Of a DNA stretch of 64,000 bases, positions 11,760 to 22,300 are shown in pieces (positions within the stretch are counted from its first letter, which is position 1; each line of letters starts with the position of its first letter). The translations under genes and the position numbers were made by a program. Location: positions 33,207,501-33,271,500 of the forward strand of contig CP142455.1 in the NCBI GenBank assembly GCA_038049695.1, in the 5' to 3' direction. Below the pieces are notes generated by a model, which saw nothing but the letters and a program-made list of their open reading frames with translations, was not told where the DNA came from and did no database searches. This stretch comes from Cinnamomum chago (lineage: Eukaryota; Streptophyta; Magnoliopsida; Laurales; Lauraceae).

Positions 11760-14080
11760 ATGCCGAGAAGACCAGCTCGCCGTATTGGTGGAAGCTCACA
11801 GATGACAGGGGGACGGGCTAGTTCTTCTAGCGAGCCATCGAGAGTTCGGACGAAGATCGGTGTCTCAAGATCGCGTTCCCGAGGTTTGCATGCTAGTTCT
11901 TCGACCGCCGGCCGTCAACGGCCAATGGCGTCTGAACGAAGACAAAAACTGCAACAGGATCCACTCCCGGAGCAGGTTGAGGAGCATGTTGACAGTTCTT
12001 CAGAGGATGATTCCTCAGAGTAGGAGGCACAGTCGTCCAGTCCCCGTGCATCGGTACCAGGAGAAGAGCATGGTGACAGTTCTTCAGAGGATGATTCCTC
12101 TGAGGAGGAGGCACAGCTGTCCAGTCTCCCTGCAGTAGCACCAGGGGAGGATGATTCCCATTTCGAGGAGGGACAACCATCCAGTCCTCCTGCTGCGGCG
12201 GCAAGGGAGGGTCCTATCCCCGGCGGTCCGGCCGACCTATCTGTCCTTATGAGTTTTAGGACACACGTAGCCTTGTTCATATGGGACGGGGAGGTACAAT
12301 TGCCTTTTTTAATGTTTTAATTAATAGTTTTTCAAATAAGTTGTGTTGAAGTCTATAATAACAGATATTAATGAAGATTTATACTTGTAATGTGCAGGAA
12401 CGTGAGGCACTCAAGTGTATCAATCATTGGCGAGGGCTGAAGGATTGGTACATACCTTTGCCCGGGGATGGGGCCGATATCCATGTTCCTCGGTTTTATG
12501 CTATTATAGAAGAGTCTGGATTGGCAGATTTGAAGCGTTTTTCTTACCGATATATCTCCAGCCCTCTGGTATCCAGCTTTGTAGAGAGGTGGCAGCCCGA
12601 GACAAATACATTCCACATGCCATTTGGTGAGATGACGATCACCTTAGATGATGTGGGTACTCTCCTCGGCATCCCAGTAACGGGACTGCCTGTCCACGCA
12701 TCGACTAGTATGGGATTTACTGATCAAGTAGATTTACTTGAGCGTGGACTGGGCGTGGATAGGGCATCTGCGTCAGCTGAGTTGGGGTAGTGAGGATGGC
12801 CTGGATCAAACGGGTGTGCGACGAGGTGAGTCATGCGTCGTCTGTTGAGCAGGTAGAGTGTGCAGCTAGAGGCTATCTTCTGTATTTGTTAGGCTGCACA
12901 CTCTTCTCCGATAAGTCAGCCACTCGAGTCCCCATTGCCTACCTACATTTACTGATGGACTTGCCACGGGTCCGTCGTTATGCATGGGGGGCTGCCGCAC
13001 TTGCATATCTTTATCGCCAATTGGGGACCGCCACGACGGCAGATGTGCGACAGATTGCTGGATATCTGACACTGCTCACGGTAATACATATACATATACA
13101 TGTTCCATCGTAATTGATCCTTTAAATTGTATAATTAATAATTGGTATCTTTTGCAGTCTTGGGTGTACGAGCACTTCCCATTTACCCGTCCTCCTGCGC
13201 AGTAGGGATATACCGCTAGTATGCCTCAAGCGAGCCGCTGGAATGCTGGACAAGATTCTGGGATTGCGAGGGAGAACATAAAACTGTTGCGTGAGAGGCT
13301 GGATGACCTACATCCGAGTCAGGTGAGCACCCAAATGGGGTCCTTGGTATAATGTTGCACTTTTTTTCAATGAACAAATTTTTATTATAATAATGAGTTC
13401 TTTCATTTACTTGCCACAGGTCCAGTGGGATCCATATACTGGTGTCAGGGCTCATCATCCATTCCATCAAATATCTTTCTTCTGTGGTTGCTTGAGAGCG
13501 CTAGATGTCATTGAACCCTACCATCCACATAGGGTTCTCCGACAGTTTGGATATGTACAGACCATCCCACCCGCACCGCTCGCCCCCATTCGTGCGTCTC
13601 GGGGATCTACTGCTGGACAATACAGGGTCTCTTACAGATTTCTAGACCAGTACTGGGTTACTTCGGAGGATCGTGTATTGTCCTTAGCGCACCGCGGCCA
13701 TCGAGCGCAACATGCATGGGAGTGATCACCCGACTACCTCGAGTGGTTTTCTAGGATTTCACACCCTCGAATACAGAACCCCCAACGTCATTCCCACTAT
13801 CACCCTAATGAGGGTGTAGCTGACCCGACTCCAAGAGTGGTGAGTGTTTGTACTTTATCGAAACATTATGCATCCATTTGTTATACTTATCTTAGGTATT
13901 GACACAGTTAATTGTTTCATTTGTTATACTTTCTTACAGATCACTCGGGCGAGGGACCATCTCCGCGCTACGATTGCACGAACGGAACAGCCTGCAGATT
14001 TCTATTACCGGGCACTCCAAACCACCCTCGAGATCCTGGATGGCTTGCCGGTGACGTACCGACGACGTACAGATCCATGA
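11760..14080 (+). pseudogene. Plant mobile domain (PMD, MAIN-like) gene of the MULE, decayed
   Basis: Predicted coding exons: 11,760-12,293, 12,398-13,080, 13,158-13,322, 13,420-13,839 and 13,940-14,080, all with GT-AG boundaries. The N-terminus is basic and Ser/Arg-rich (MPRRPARR), then come acidic Ser/Glu/Asp repeats of 28 residues (DNA period 84). The plant mobile domain follows, recognised from FRTHVALFIWDGE, FHMPFGEMTITLDDVGTLLGIP and, near the C-terminus, RVLRQFGYVQTIPP. PMD proteins (MAIN, MAIL1) act in plant gene and transposon silencing, and PMD genes are known to be carried by MULEs and other transposons; what this one did is unknown. Breaks: TAG at 12,021, a frameshift in GGGG near 12,785, TAG near 13,203 and TGA near 13,726. 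It therefore cannot make a full protein. It converges on the transposase gene. Confidence 0.85.
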
Positions 14081-15067
14081 TGGCATGAGGGTATTTTTTT
14101 TTTTTGTCTTATTCTTTTGTTAAGTCTGTATGGATGGGAAATTAAAGCATACACTTTAGAGGATGTATGGATGGGTTTATCTGTAAGTCCATGGGGATCC
14201 GAACCCTAGAGGGGGGGTGAATAGGGTGAGCTCCAATTATGACCAATTTTAATTAAATCTAACTTCTTTAAAACAAACTAGTCACATGTGATGATTAATC
14301 ATACAAGATGCGGAAGCTAACAAAAGAATCACCACAAAGCAATCACCATCACACAAGTATTTATAGTGGTTCGGCCTCAATGCCTACATCCACTACCGGC
14401 TTGTGAACCAACACCCCACCGGATTTCCACTATTTATGCTTTTCAATAGGCTAAGCAATAACCTTTACAATATGCTTTCCAAGGCTAAGCAATAACCTTA
14501 CATTGATGTTTTTCAAGGCTTAACATCAACCTATACATTATGCTTTTATAGGCTAAGCAATAACCTCTTCAACCATAGGTTGGTTATCTCACTAAATTAG
14601 TGTCTAACATACACTTGATGGAGATTCTATTTAGCTCATTACAATGCCTCTTAATTAGGCGGATATGGAAGTGAAAATCTAATATACACTCACACTATGA
14701 ATGCAAAGATGAAAGTACATGAAGTGTGTGTGTGTGGTCCTCAATCATTTTGAAAATGAAAGCTCATAAATGTAAGCCTAAGGCTTTTGAAAGTTTTAGC
14801 TCAAAAACATTTATGATTGAGGAAATGTTAATCACATGTTAAAAGTAACAACTTGTTAATGAGATCAAAGATTTACAAGTTGTATGAAATGAATTAGCTC
14901 TAAACATGTGATGCATAGGGATGTCAATCAAATCAACATGAAGCTCAAAACATAAAAATAGATTTGATTGAAAAGAGGGGACAAATCATATGTAATTATA
15001 AATACAACTTGAATAAGATATACCTATCAAAGTAAGGCAAGTTGTGAAACTTTAAAACAATAATATA

Positions 15068-15650
15068 CATATGATTTGTAAAGATGTTGAATCCAAAACA
15101 TAAGATACATTTGAAAGAGATTTTCTTATGATGGAAAAACAACAACCAAAGATTCAACAAAGTATATGAATCATGTTACATATTTCATTAACATGATCTA
15201 CTTAGATTTACCAAAGATAAAGTACTACTTTGATTGAATCAATGGTGATGCATCCAAAACAATAGATCAATTCAAAATATAGAACATGCTAAGGATACAA
15301 CACATCATAGTTTATCATGTTACTAAAGATTTACCTAAGATAAAACAAAACATGAAAACATATGATTTGTAAAGAAGTTGAGTCCAAAACATAAGATAGT
15401 TTTGAAAGTGATTTTCTTATGATGGAAAACAACAACCAAAGATTCAACCAAGTATAGGAATCATGTTACATATAATTTCAAATGTTCTTTCATTAACATG
15501 ATCTACTTAGATTTACCAAGATTAAGTACTACTTAGATTGAATCATATGGTGTTGTATCCAAAACAATAAATCAACTCAAAACATAAAACATGTTAAGGA
15601 CACAACACAAACATAGTTTAACATGCTAGAAATGATTTACCAAAAATAAA
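15068..15650. repeat. 291-bp tandem duplication in LTR copy C
   Basis: Two adjacent copies, starting at 15,068 and 15,359, share long near-identical blocks such as acaacaaccaaagattcaac. Copy A carries a single version, so the duplication arose after copies A and C separated. Confidence 0.8.
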
Positions 15651-15867
15651 ACAAAGCATGAAAACATATGATTAAGGACAGTAAAGCCTACTTGGAGATT
15701 TAACTTCATTAATCCAAGCTTTAGCTTTCCTAATGCTCCCCTTCATCCCTTGGTTCTTTTCCCTTGAATATGCCTCAAAACCTCTCAAGGAGGGGCTAAA
15801 AATTCCCAACTTTTGGCAAAGGAAAGAACTCATATTTATAGCAAAAAGTGCCCAACGGCTAGTCCTC

Positions 15868-15995
15868 GGTCGACCTGCACACAGGCCTCGGTCGACCAGG
15901 AAGGCACAACGGTCAAATTTCTGACCGTTGGAGCACTTTTGGCCCTGACGGCCTGCAGTGATCCTGGTCGACCGGGACCTCTGCGCCGGTCGACC
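15868..15995 (-). promoter_or_regulatory. Paired GGTCGACC palindromes upstream of the LTR TATA box
   Basis: Perfect GGTCGACC octamers at 15,868, 15,890, 15,966 and 15,988 form two pairs, each 22 bp start to start, about two helical turns. Between the pairs is an inverted repeat, AACGGTCA...TGACCGTT. The TATA box is 28 bp downstream on the minus strand (15,833-15,840). Copy B has the same layout at 9,070-9,205 and copy A a more eroded one. Read as U3 promoter elements by position. Confidence 0.6.
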
Positions 15996-16557
15996 GGCGA
16001 CACTGCAGGGATCCCAAATTCCACTTTTGCAATTTCAAACTTATTCTTTGTGGAACTTAATGGGCCATACAATCAAGCTTAAAAACATGTTTTAAACCAT
16101 TCTAAGGGTTTTAAAACATGAACCATAAAAAGCCTAAAACATTTTGAAAGATTTAAAACTCATAGGCTAGCTTGATTTTCTAAAAACTCTTTTCAAATCA
16201 AATGCATCCAAGATTTAAAAACAAATCATGCATAAATCAAAACTTTTACAACTCTTAAAAGAAATGCATGAATAAAACAAGATTTCAAGTTTATTTGAAA
16301 CAATGCAAGTGTGTGAATCAAATGATGCTTGAATGATTATGCATCCATCAAATTGCAATCAACAAAATGCCTAACATTATCCATTTTGGGGGTTTAAGGA
16401 ATTTTTTGGATATGTATGGATGGATCACCTGATTTTTTGGATGTATCCATTTTTTTAATGGATGTTTTGAGGATACACTTTTTTATGTTTGAACTTGTAT
16501 GGGCCTTATATGGATATGTATGTTATGTGTTTCTGTCCGAATATTTGCTAAAATACA

Positions 16558-16715
16558 CTGCACGACCACCATGTTCCGAGCATATAGAGTGTGCACGGCA
16601 CTTTATTAATGTGCAAATAGTTTATGCACGGCAAATTTATGCCGTACATTATCCATTTCAGCGGAACATATTCGCCGTGCAGAACAAATTTGCCCAGCCA
16701 TGTTTAACCGAGCAG
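16558..16715. repeat. 33-bp palindrome array 2 (5 units), between the MULE genes
   Basis: Units of 26 nt start at 16,558, 16,591, 16,624, 16,657 and 16,690 with 7-nt spacers. They are more diverged than in arrays 1 and 3 but keep GCACGG/CCGTGC arms. The last unit ends taaccgagcag, nearly the same as the last unit of array 1 (taaaccgagcag). It lies about 145 bp downstream of the transposase stop codon. Confidence 0.85.
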
Positions 16716-17029
16716 TTGTTAATGAAGTAATACCTTCTTTGGAATATTATTAATGAATTAATACACAACATAAACACATAAAGACCTGATCGAATTCATT
16801 GGCCATCCAATACAAAATAGGTAATATGTTTGTTTACATCAAATGAAGAGTACACATAATCAATCGCTGTCAAGATTGACCGACTCCTGCGTTGCGACAC
16901 TGTTTCCAATCAATTCTCTGAATTGCTCGATGCTCTTTGCATATGGGATCTGCCATCCGTCTGCTTTAGGATGGTGGTGTCTATGCCAATTTGTAGCAAT
17001 GGGAGGGATGGGTGATTCGGGTTTCATGA

Positions 17030-17430
17030 AGACCTGAACAAAATGGTTTCCATTGACGAAACCAACCGCGAGCACTTTGTGAGAACTTGATGGAATCGGG
17101 GATGATCTCAAAGGCAGGAAAGTAAGGCACTGCTGCAGTGAAAGAAGGACCAATACAACGTTATAATATGAAGATATTAAGTGACCCATGTCCGGCATTG
17201 TCATCCATCGATCAAATGAAGGATTGCTTTCAAAGTAACACAATGCGTAATACAGCTCCCCAACCCTGTCCTCTCCTCCATAGACCAGTGCATAATAATT
17301 TTGATACCTCTGCAATTCATTGCTCAAATCCATTCTAACCTGCATCCATTTATCCTCGCCCGGTCCTAGGAGACCAGCTATCGCTCTGAATCCACAGTTA
17401 CCATCAGCTGCAACATCCTTAATAGTGTGG
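17030..17430 (-). other. OTU-like cysteine protease domain of the transposase
   Basis: Asp and Cys lie in AADGNCGFRAIAG (near 17,380-17,420) and the predicted catalytic His in GNHFVQV (near 17,035-17,060), about 120 residues apart, as expected for OTU proteases. All the signature residues are kept although the PMD gene of the same element is badly decayed. Confidence 0.8.
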
Positions 17431-19453
17431 ATATAGGGGCCCAAAGACTGAGGAAGCAAATGCAGAAACGTACATGACCGAGTGCGACGGACAGTTATTT
17501 TCTCCTTATTCTTCGTTGCAACTGTGTTGCTTAATCTACCTGGAACGCTATCTTTTATCGACAGTGTGTATTCAAAATTAGATGGTTCCCGACGCGTAGA
17601 TCTATCCAACTTCTTTCTTTTCGATGATGACCGACCGCGGGTATTCAATTTTACGTCTGGTTCGATAAGAGAAGTAGATGAAGGACAACCGAGTTCTCTA
17701 AGTTTTCTTAAATTTTGTATTTTACCCTTCTGATCACTACTTTGAAATCTCTTAGTGATCAACTCGAACTCTGGAGTTGTGGTCAACTCAAGGGCTTCGT
17801 TCACCATAGTGGCTTCTAAATTAAGCTTCCGCCAATAGTGGTGGACACTACTCAGTGGTATATGAGAACCTTCCCTTATGTACTCGGCAATTTCATGTGC
17901 ACATGGCAAACCATGAGTCCGTCGGATTACGCACCCACATGATGTAGAATCTGGACCAATATCACTAGCCCTTAACGACTCATTTAACACTATATCCAAA
18001 GCATTCCTTGATAGAAATCCTCTCAATTCACGAAACAGTGCCGGTTTGAACTTATGTTGCACGGTGTTCAAACTCTTTTCAAAAGAAGCCTTTATTTCTG
18101 TAAAAAGCAACTCTAGCAAGGCATGTATAACCTGCCAGGACGAATCAAAGCTACAGCTCGATGTGCCTAGGTGTCTCTTTAATTTTGCATGTGCACTCTC
18201 AGCTCTGTTAGTAGTGACGTTCCCAAAGTGCATATGCCGATCCGTCCATGCAGCCACAAATTGCTCCTTATGCTTATTCAACCATGAGGTCTTCACATAA
18301 TCAACAGCATGTGGATACCCGCAGTAATTCCATTCCAAAGCACTTAGCATTTGCGTGTAGTCGCTTTCAGTTGGAGAGACTACCAACGTGTTCCAACAAG
18401 AGATAAATGCAACCCATCTTTCGTTGGTCTCAAAACACTTCTTACAATTTGCCAAGATGTTCCTAGAAATATGCCACCTGCATAATAGTTTGCTGCATTC
18501 GGAAAAATAACATTTATTGCATTCATCAGCGCTAACTCTTTGTCTGTGACAATCACACGGGTCGTGATGCATCCATCCATTAATTCCTTAAGCCTCTCCA
18601 AAGCCCATCTATAATTGGCCTCCCTCTCTGATTCAAGGTACACAAAAGCAACGGAGAACGTCAATTGAGTAGATGTGACACCAACAATCTCAAGCAAGGG
18701 AAGTCGATATCTATTAGTCTTGTATGTGGAATCCATTATCAAAACTTCTGGAAATGCACGTAATAACTGAATAGATGATGGATGTGCCCAGAATAGGTTC
18801 ATGATAACATCTGTAGCATCGTTGCTAGTGTGATACTCAATGTAGTTGTTCTCCTCCAAATGCCTCATGAGTTGCTGTATTTGTGATCGACCGGCCATCT
18901 CTGTCACCCTAAACTTCTGGCGAGCATTGTAGATACTCTTAATTGTAGTGGTGTTGTGCACATCCCTTTCCTGCAATGTTCGAAGGATGTTCCTCGGTTT
19001 CACCAAACTATTAGACATATCAATCAAAACGTTGATTTCTTCCACAGAAAGCCTCCCAGCAAACGAGTGCCCCTCTAGATGCTGTGCGTTTGGATGATTG
19101 TGCACCCCACAAACCACTGTTAACATCCAATCGTCATCAGTTGCCAACTTTCGACCCTTCAAAGTAAAAGGGCAACTACACTTCTTCGTTCCCGTTGCCT
19201 TCTTAGGATTTCTCTTCTCGAATACCTTCGATGGACTCCTGTAACTACCACTTCTCTCACAAGAAAAAACGACTCTCGGCTTCCGTCCATCTCCACCAGC
19301 ATCTGAAGTCTTGATTACAATTACCAAGCCATGTTTCTTTCCAACATCCCTTGTCCATTGGATTAGGCCCTCTCGACTTCTGAATATCATGTCAGTGGTG
19401 AAGACATTTGTAAAATCCAAAAGGCACTCACTGGCACCGGTCGATTCAACCTC

Positions 19454-19746
19454 CTGCAAATCACAAATTTTTAGATTAGCACTGCACACTCATTTATTAA
19501 TTTTGCACGGTTTATATAGGCGGTGCAAAATTATTCTACACGGTTTATATAGGCGGTGCAAAATTATATTGCACGGTATATATAGGCAGTTCAGAATAAT
19601 TTTGCACGGTATATTTATGCCGTGCAGAATAATTTTGCACGGTATATATACGCCGTGTAAAATAATTTTGCACGGTATATAGAATGTCGTGCAGGACGCG
19701 AGAAAACAAAAAAAAAACGAACGAAATGAAGTCAAAATGTATATAC
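19454..19746 (-). other. Predicted first intron of the transposase gene
   Basis: Minus-strand donor GAG|GTATATAC at 19,746 and acceptor TTTGCAG at 19,454. It joins an 11-codon first exon to exon 2 in phase 0. Most of the intron (19,503-19,694) is the third 33-bp palindrome array. Confidence 0.75.
19503..19694. repeat. 33-bp palindrome array 3 (6 units), in the transposase intron
   Basis: Units start at 19,503, 19,536, 19,569, 19,602, 19,635 and 19,668, 26 nt each (the last is 27), with spacers aattatt, aattata and aataatt. This is the most regular of the three arrays: arms TTGCACGG and CCGTGCAG around TATATATA-like centres. Confidence 0.92.
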
Positions 19747-19970
19747 CTCATTTTCGTAGATCGTCAACTGCTTGTCCATATTGCAAATGCCTACTTTAAA
19801 TACACAATGTGGTGTATGGATAATTGTACTTTCAAGTTCGTTCAATAAATGGAGGAGACTTGATGATATATTAAAAAGAGTTAGAAGAAATGATGATGAA
19901 GGAGATGAAAATCAATGAGGAAGAAGGAGTGCAGAGGTGCAGTGAGAAGGGAATGGATAAAGGGATAGGA

Positions 19971-19975
19971 AGAGG

Positions 19976-20006
<31 letters not shown>

Positions 20007-20017
20007 GAAGAAGAAGA
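19971..20017. repeat. (AAG)n microsatellite in the transposase leader
   Basis: About 15 AAG/GAAG triplets on the plus strand, so CTT-rich in the sense of the transposase gene. It mirrors the CTT-rich leader at 11,260-11,335 of the PMD gene. Confidence 0.9.
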
Positions 20018-20126
20018 GACTGGAGACTGCTGCTGGTGAACCAAAGGAGGAAGACAGATGTTGATGGTAAGGGCAATTTCGTCCTTTCACCCGAGGGCAT
20101 TTTAGTAATTAAAAATTATTTAAGTT

Positions 20127-20170
20127 GTGGGTGTATTCATCACTTCCAGTGGGTGCGAATAGAATTTCCC
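20127..20170 (-). repeat. MULE right terminal inverted repeat
   Basis: Inverted partner of 11,010-11,053. The outermost base after the TSD is G in both ends (GAGAAATTC versus GGGAAATTC). Confidence 0.85.
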
Positions 20171-20196
20171 TCTTTAGAAACCTAATGTATTGCAAC

Positions 20197-20960
20197 TGAT
20201 CGTGCCCAAGTATAGGGTCGTCACGATTGTAGTAATAACCGGTGAAACCGGGTCGATCCACATGGAGCCAAAGATCGCAATGTACCAGTCCTATTGGAAA
20301 ACTAGTGCTAGCCTATCAAAAATATATAAAAATAAAAAATCTTACTTTAATTAAAAATTAATTACAAACCTGAATAAAATTAATTACAATCCGAATTAAA
20401 GAAAAATCCTAAACTAGAGACCTAGTCTAATAGATCTATGCTAAAAATTGCATTCACCATAAAAATAATCAGAAAACCAACTTGAGAGATTACAAATTCA
20501 TAAATAATTAACTTGAAATTAAAGATTGAATGAGAGCCTTGCAATCTAAGGGTCAGGGTTCAGTTGTTTTTTAAATACTGAAAATATGGGCGATTTCATT
20601 AAAGTCCCAAAATCTGAAAAATCAGATTTATTAATGTTCGAGACATTTCAAAAAGACTCTAGTCTCCTTCGATTATTTTAAGTATTTAGCAGCCTTTAAA
20701 CATGCAATATATCATTAAAAAATAAGGCATCAAAAAGATATAAATAAAGAAAATAGATTAATAAATTAAAAAACAGATTTTGAATTAAAATTGGTCACCC
20801 ATAATCAATCAATAAAAATAAATCAACTTACACCCTTTCTTCTTAGATTACAATTAGAAAATCTACCCCTCCACCCTTTTCTTCTTCACCAAAACTCAAC
20901 TTTTCTTTGGCCTTGTATAATAGGTGAGTAAGGGGGAGAGAAAGGAAGAGAGAGAGGTGA

Positions 20961-21037
<77 letters not shown>

Positions 21038-21987
21038 GACGTGAGGGAGAGTGTAGATGAGAGAGATATATTAGAAAGAAGAGAATAAAGAGAGAAAAAA
21101 ATAGGGGAGGAAGAGAGATTCACGTCCACCATCCATAATCCCTAGAGAATGAATAAAGAGCCTCCTATATGCGTCAGATAGATATGGAGTTAACGTGCAT
21201 GCACTCCTTGCCATCATTTAAAGATTTGAAAATTCTCAAATCTCTTAAAAATTGTTTGACTGAGATGCAAGCTGTGGCATTGGGTAACCTTGATAATAGG
21301 ATCTTGGACTCCTTGTGGGGTCTTTTTGAAACTTGAAACTCTTTAGTGCACCCACCTTACATATTTAGGACTTTTCATAGCTTGTAAATATCCACACTTG
21401 GGCCCACATCTTGGCTTTGAAAATATCTTTAGAATTCTGAAACTTTATTCAGTTGCAAACTTGGATGGATGTAGGGCTGTGCAACACCTTGGATTGGCAT
21501 GACTTGGACGTCCCGTGTTGTCATGGGTTTTGTTCTTTATTTTCTCTTCATTCTTTATTTCTTTCCTCCTTTTTCTTTGAATTTGAATTTGAATTTTGCA
21601 AGGGATCTTCTCGCCACTTGGAATGACATTCTGAACTTTGTTCTTCTCAATTGGGTCCCACCATGGCTGCCCCTACCTTAGGATTTTCACCCAACGTGGG
21701 TGGGTCCCATGGTGGGTCTACTACAATTTTTTCTCTTCTTGCGGGCCCTAATTTCTGAATTTCTACAAAACAATTAAAACTAAGTCAGAAATAATAATTT
21801 TTTTATCAAAAGGAATGATGTTATGCATGGGGCCCAAAAATGCAGAATTTGATAATTTCACCAAGACATGCATTTTTATGAGATTTCACTTAAATTCAAC
21901 CAAAAGAGTCTAATTGCTTTTGTTTTAATTAAGTCCACAAATTTATATGAATTAATTATTTAAATATGTGATATTGTGGACTTATCA
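20197..21987 (-). mobile_element. Solo LTR, family 2
   Basis: Plus-strand ends TGATCGTGCC and GACTTATCA, i.e. TGATAAGTCC...GGGCACGATCA on the minus strand. The flanks gcaac (20,192-20,196) and gtaac (21,988-21,992) match at 4 of 5 bases, taken as an aged TSD. The minus-strand 3' end runs TGGATCGACCCGG, then TTATTACTAC, TGACGAC and GGGCACGATCA. The solo LTR at 23,088-30,401 has the same order of blocks and the same TGAT...ATCA termini. Orientation is inferred from that match. Confidence 0.7.
20960..21034. repeat. (GT)n(GA)n compound microsatellite
   Basis: About 11 GT followed by about 27 GA dinucleotides inside the family 2 solo LTR. Confidence 0.95.
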
Positions 21988-22300
21988 GTAACATTGGCTA
22001 ATCAACAGGCCTCTAACTAAAACAATATAATTAACATGAACAAAATCAACATAATTAAGATTGACCTTTAATCAAAGAAAAACCCAAACATATTGTTCTA
22101 ATTAATTTAAGTACTTGCCTCAAACCAAGAACAAATGCAACCTCAAAAACACAGTCGGTCCAAGCTAGAAAATCAAGGGTTCTCTCACCAAAGCTTCCTA
22201 AAACAAAAACCCTTTAACTGTCAAAAACCCAAACCCAAAAAATAGTACAACCATGGTGAAAAGAATGGGGTTCCAAACCAAGAGAAAAGAGGCTTACCTC
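21988..22300. other. Unassigned spacer
   Basis: AT-rich sequence between the family 2 solo LTR and the truncated Copia LTR. No gene or terminus identified. Confidence 0.4.

Larger units (their letters stand above)
14182..16376 (-). mobile_element. Solo LTR, family 1 copy C, inserted in the MULE
   Basis: Perfect 5-bp TSD ttatc at 14,177-14,181 and 16,377-16,381. Plus-strand ends TGTAAGTCC and GCCTAACA; minus-strand orientation by a TATAAATA box at 15,833-15,840. It is the longest copy (2,195 bp) because a 291-bp segment is duplicated in tandem (catatgatttgtaaaga at 15,068 and 15,359). It lies between the two convergent MULE genes, downstream of both stop codons, where insertion would do least harm to either. 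Confidence 0.9.
16860..19779 (-). pseudogene. MULE transposase (FAR1-like) fused to an OTU cysteine protease domain, one frameshift
   Basis: Predicted exon 1 is 19,779-19,747 (11 codons from ATG, phase 0) and exon 2 is 19,453-16,860; the intron has GT-AG ends. About 875 residues in all. In order: a FAR1-type zinc-binding region (FRSREGLIQWTRDVG; later HNHPNAQHL), the MULE DDE core with LIMDSTYKTNRYRLPLLE and VIVTDKELALMNAI, a candidate third acidic residue in NRAESAHAKLKRHL, a SWIM zinc finger (CGCVIRRTHGLPCAHE), then an OTU domain with the catalytic DGNCGFRAIAG and NGNHFVQVF motifs. The only break seen is a single-base loss near 18,490, just before LCRWHISRN. OTU proteases normally remove ubiquitin; the role here is unknown. 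It may be a recently dead copy, or the frameshift may be a sequencing error. Confidence 0.88.
11010..20170. mobile_element. Complete Mutator-like element (MULE) with PMD and transposase-OTU genes
   Basis: Bounded by a perfect 9-bp TSD, tctttagaa, at 11,001-11,009 and 20,171-20,179, the length typical of MULEs. Imperfect terminal inverted repeats of about 44 bp start GAGAAATTC (left) and GGGAAATTC (right, inverted) and share GCACCCAC and ACACCCAC/ACGCCCAC blocks. Size is 9,161 bp including a 2.2-kb solo LTR, so about 7.0 kb originally. Two genes converge, each starting near one terminus with a CTT-rich leader and an intron carrying a 33-bp palindrome array. The combination of MULE transposase with plant mobile domain is known from plants; this exact layout I do not recognise. 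Confidence 0.93.

Noticed and set aside
12368..12616. Minus-strand frames opposite the PMD exons
   Set aside because: Shadows of the PMD coding sequence, which has matching splice sites and family motifs on the plus strand.
6542..16082. Repeated frames of 78 to 93 codons in the family 1 LTRs (for example PRSTC...GRPGPLRRSTGD)
   Set aside because: They read through the GTCGAC palindromes on both strands and lie next to the TATA box. Similarity between copies is explained by LTR homology.
11479..19694. CRISPR-like look of the 33-bp arrays
   Set aside because: The spacer is a constant 7 nt, the 26-nt units vary in the centre, and the context is a plant MULE intron. This is a palindrome array, not CRISPR.
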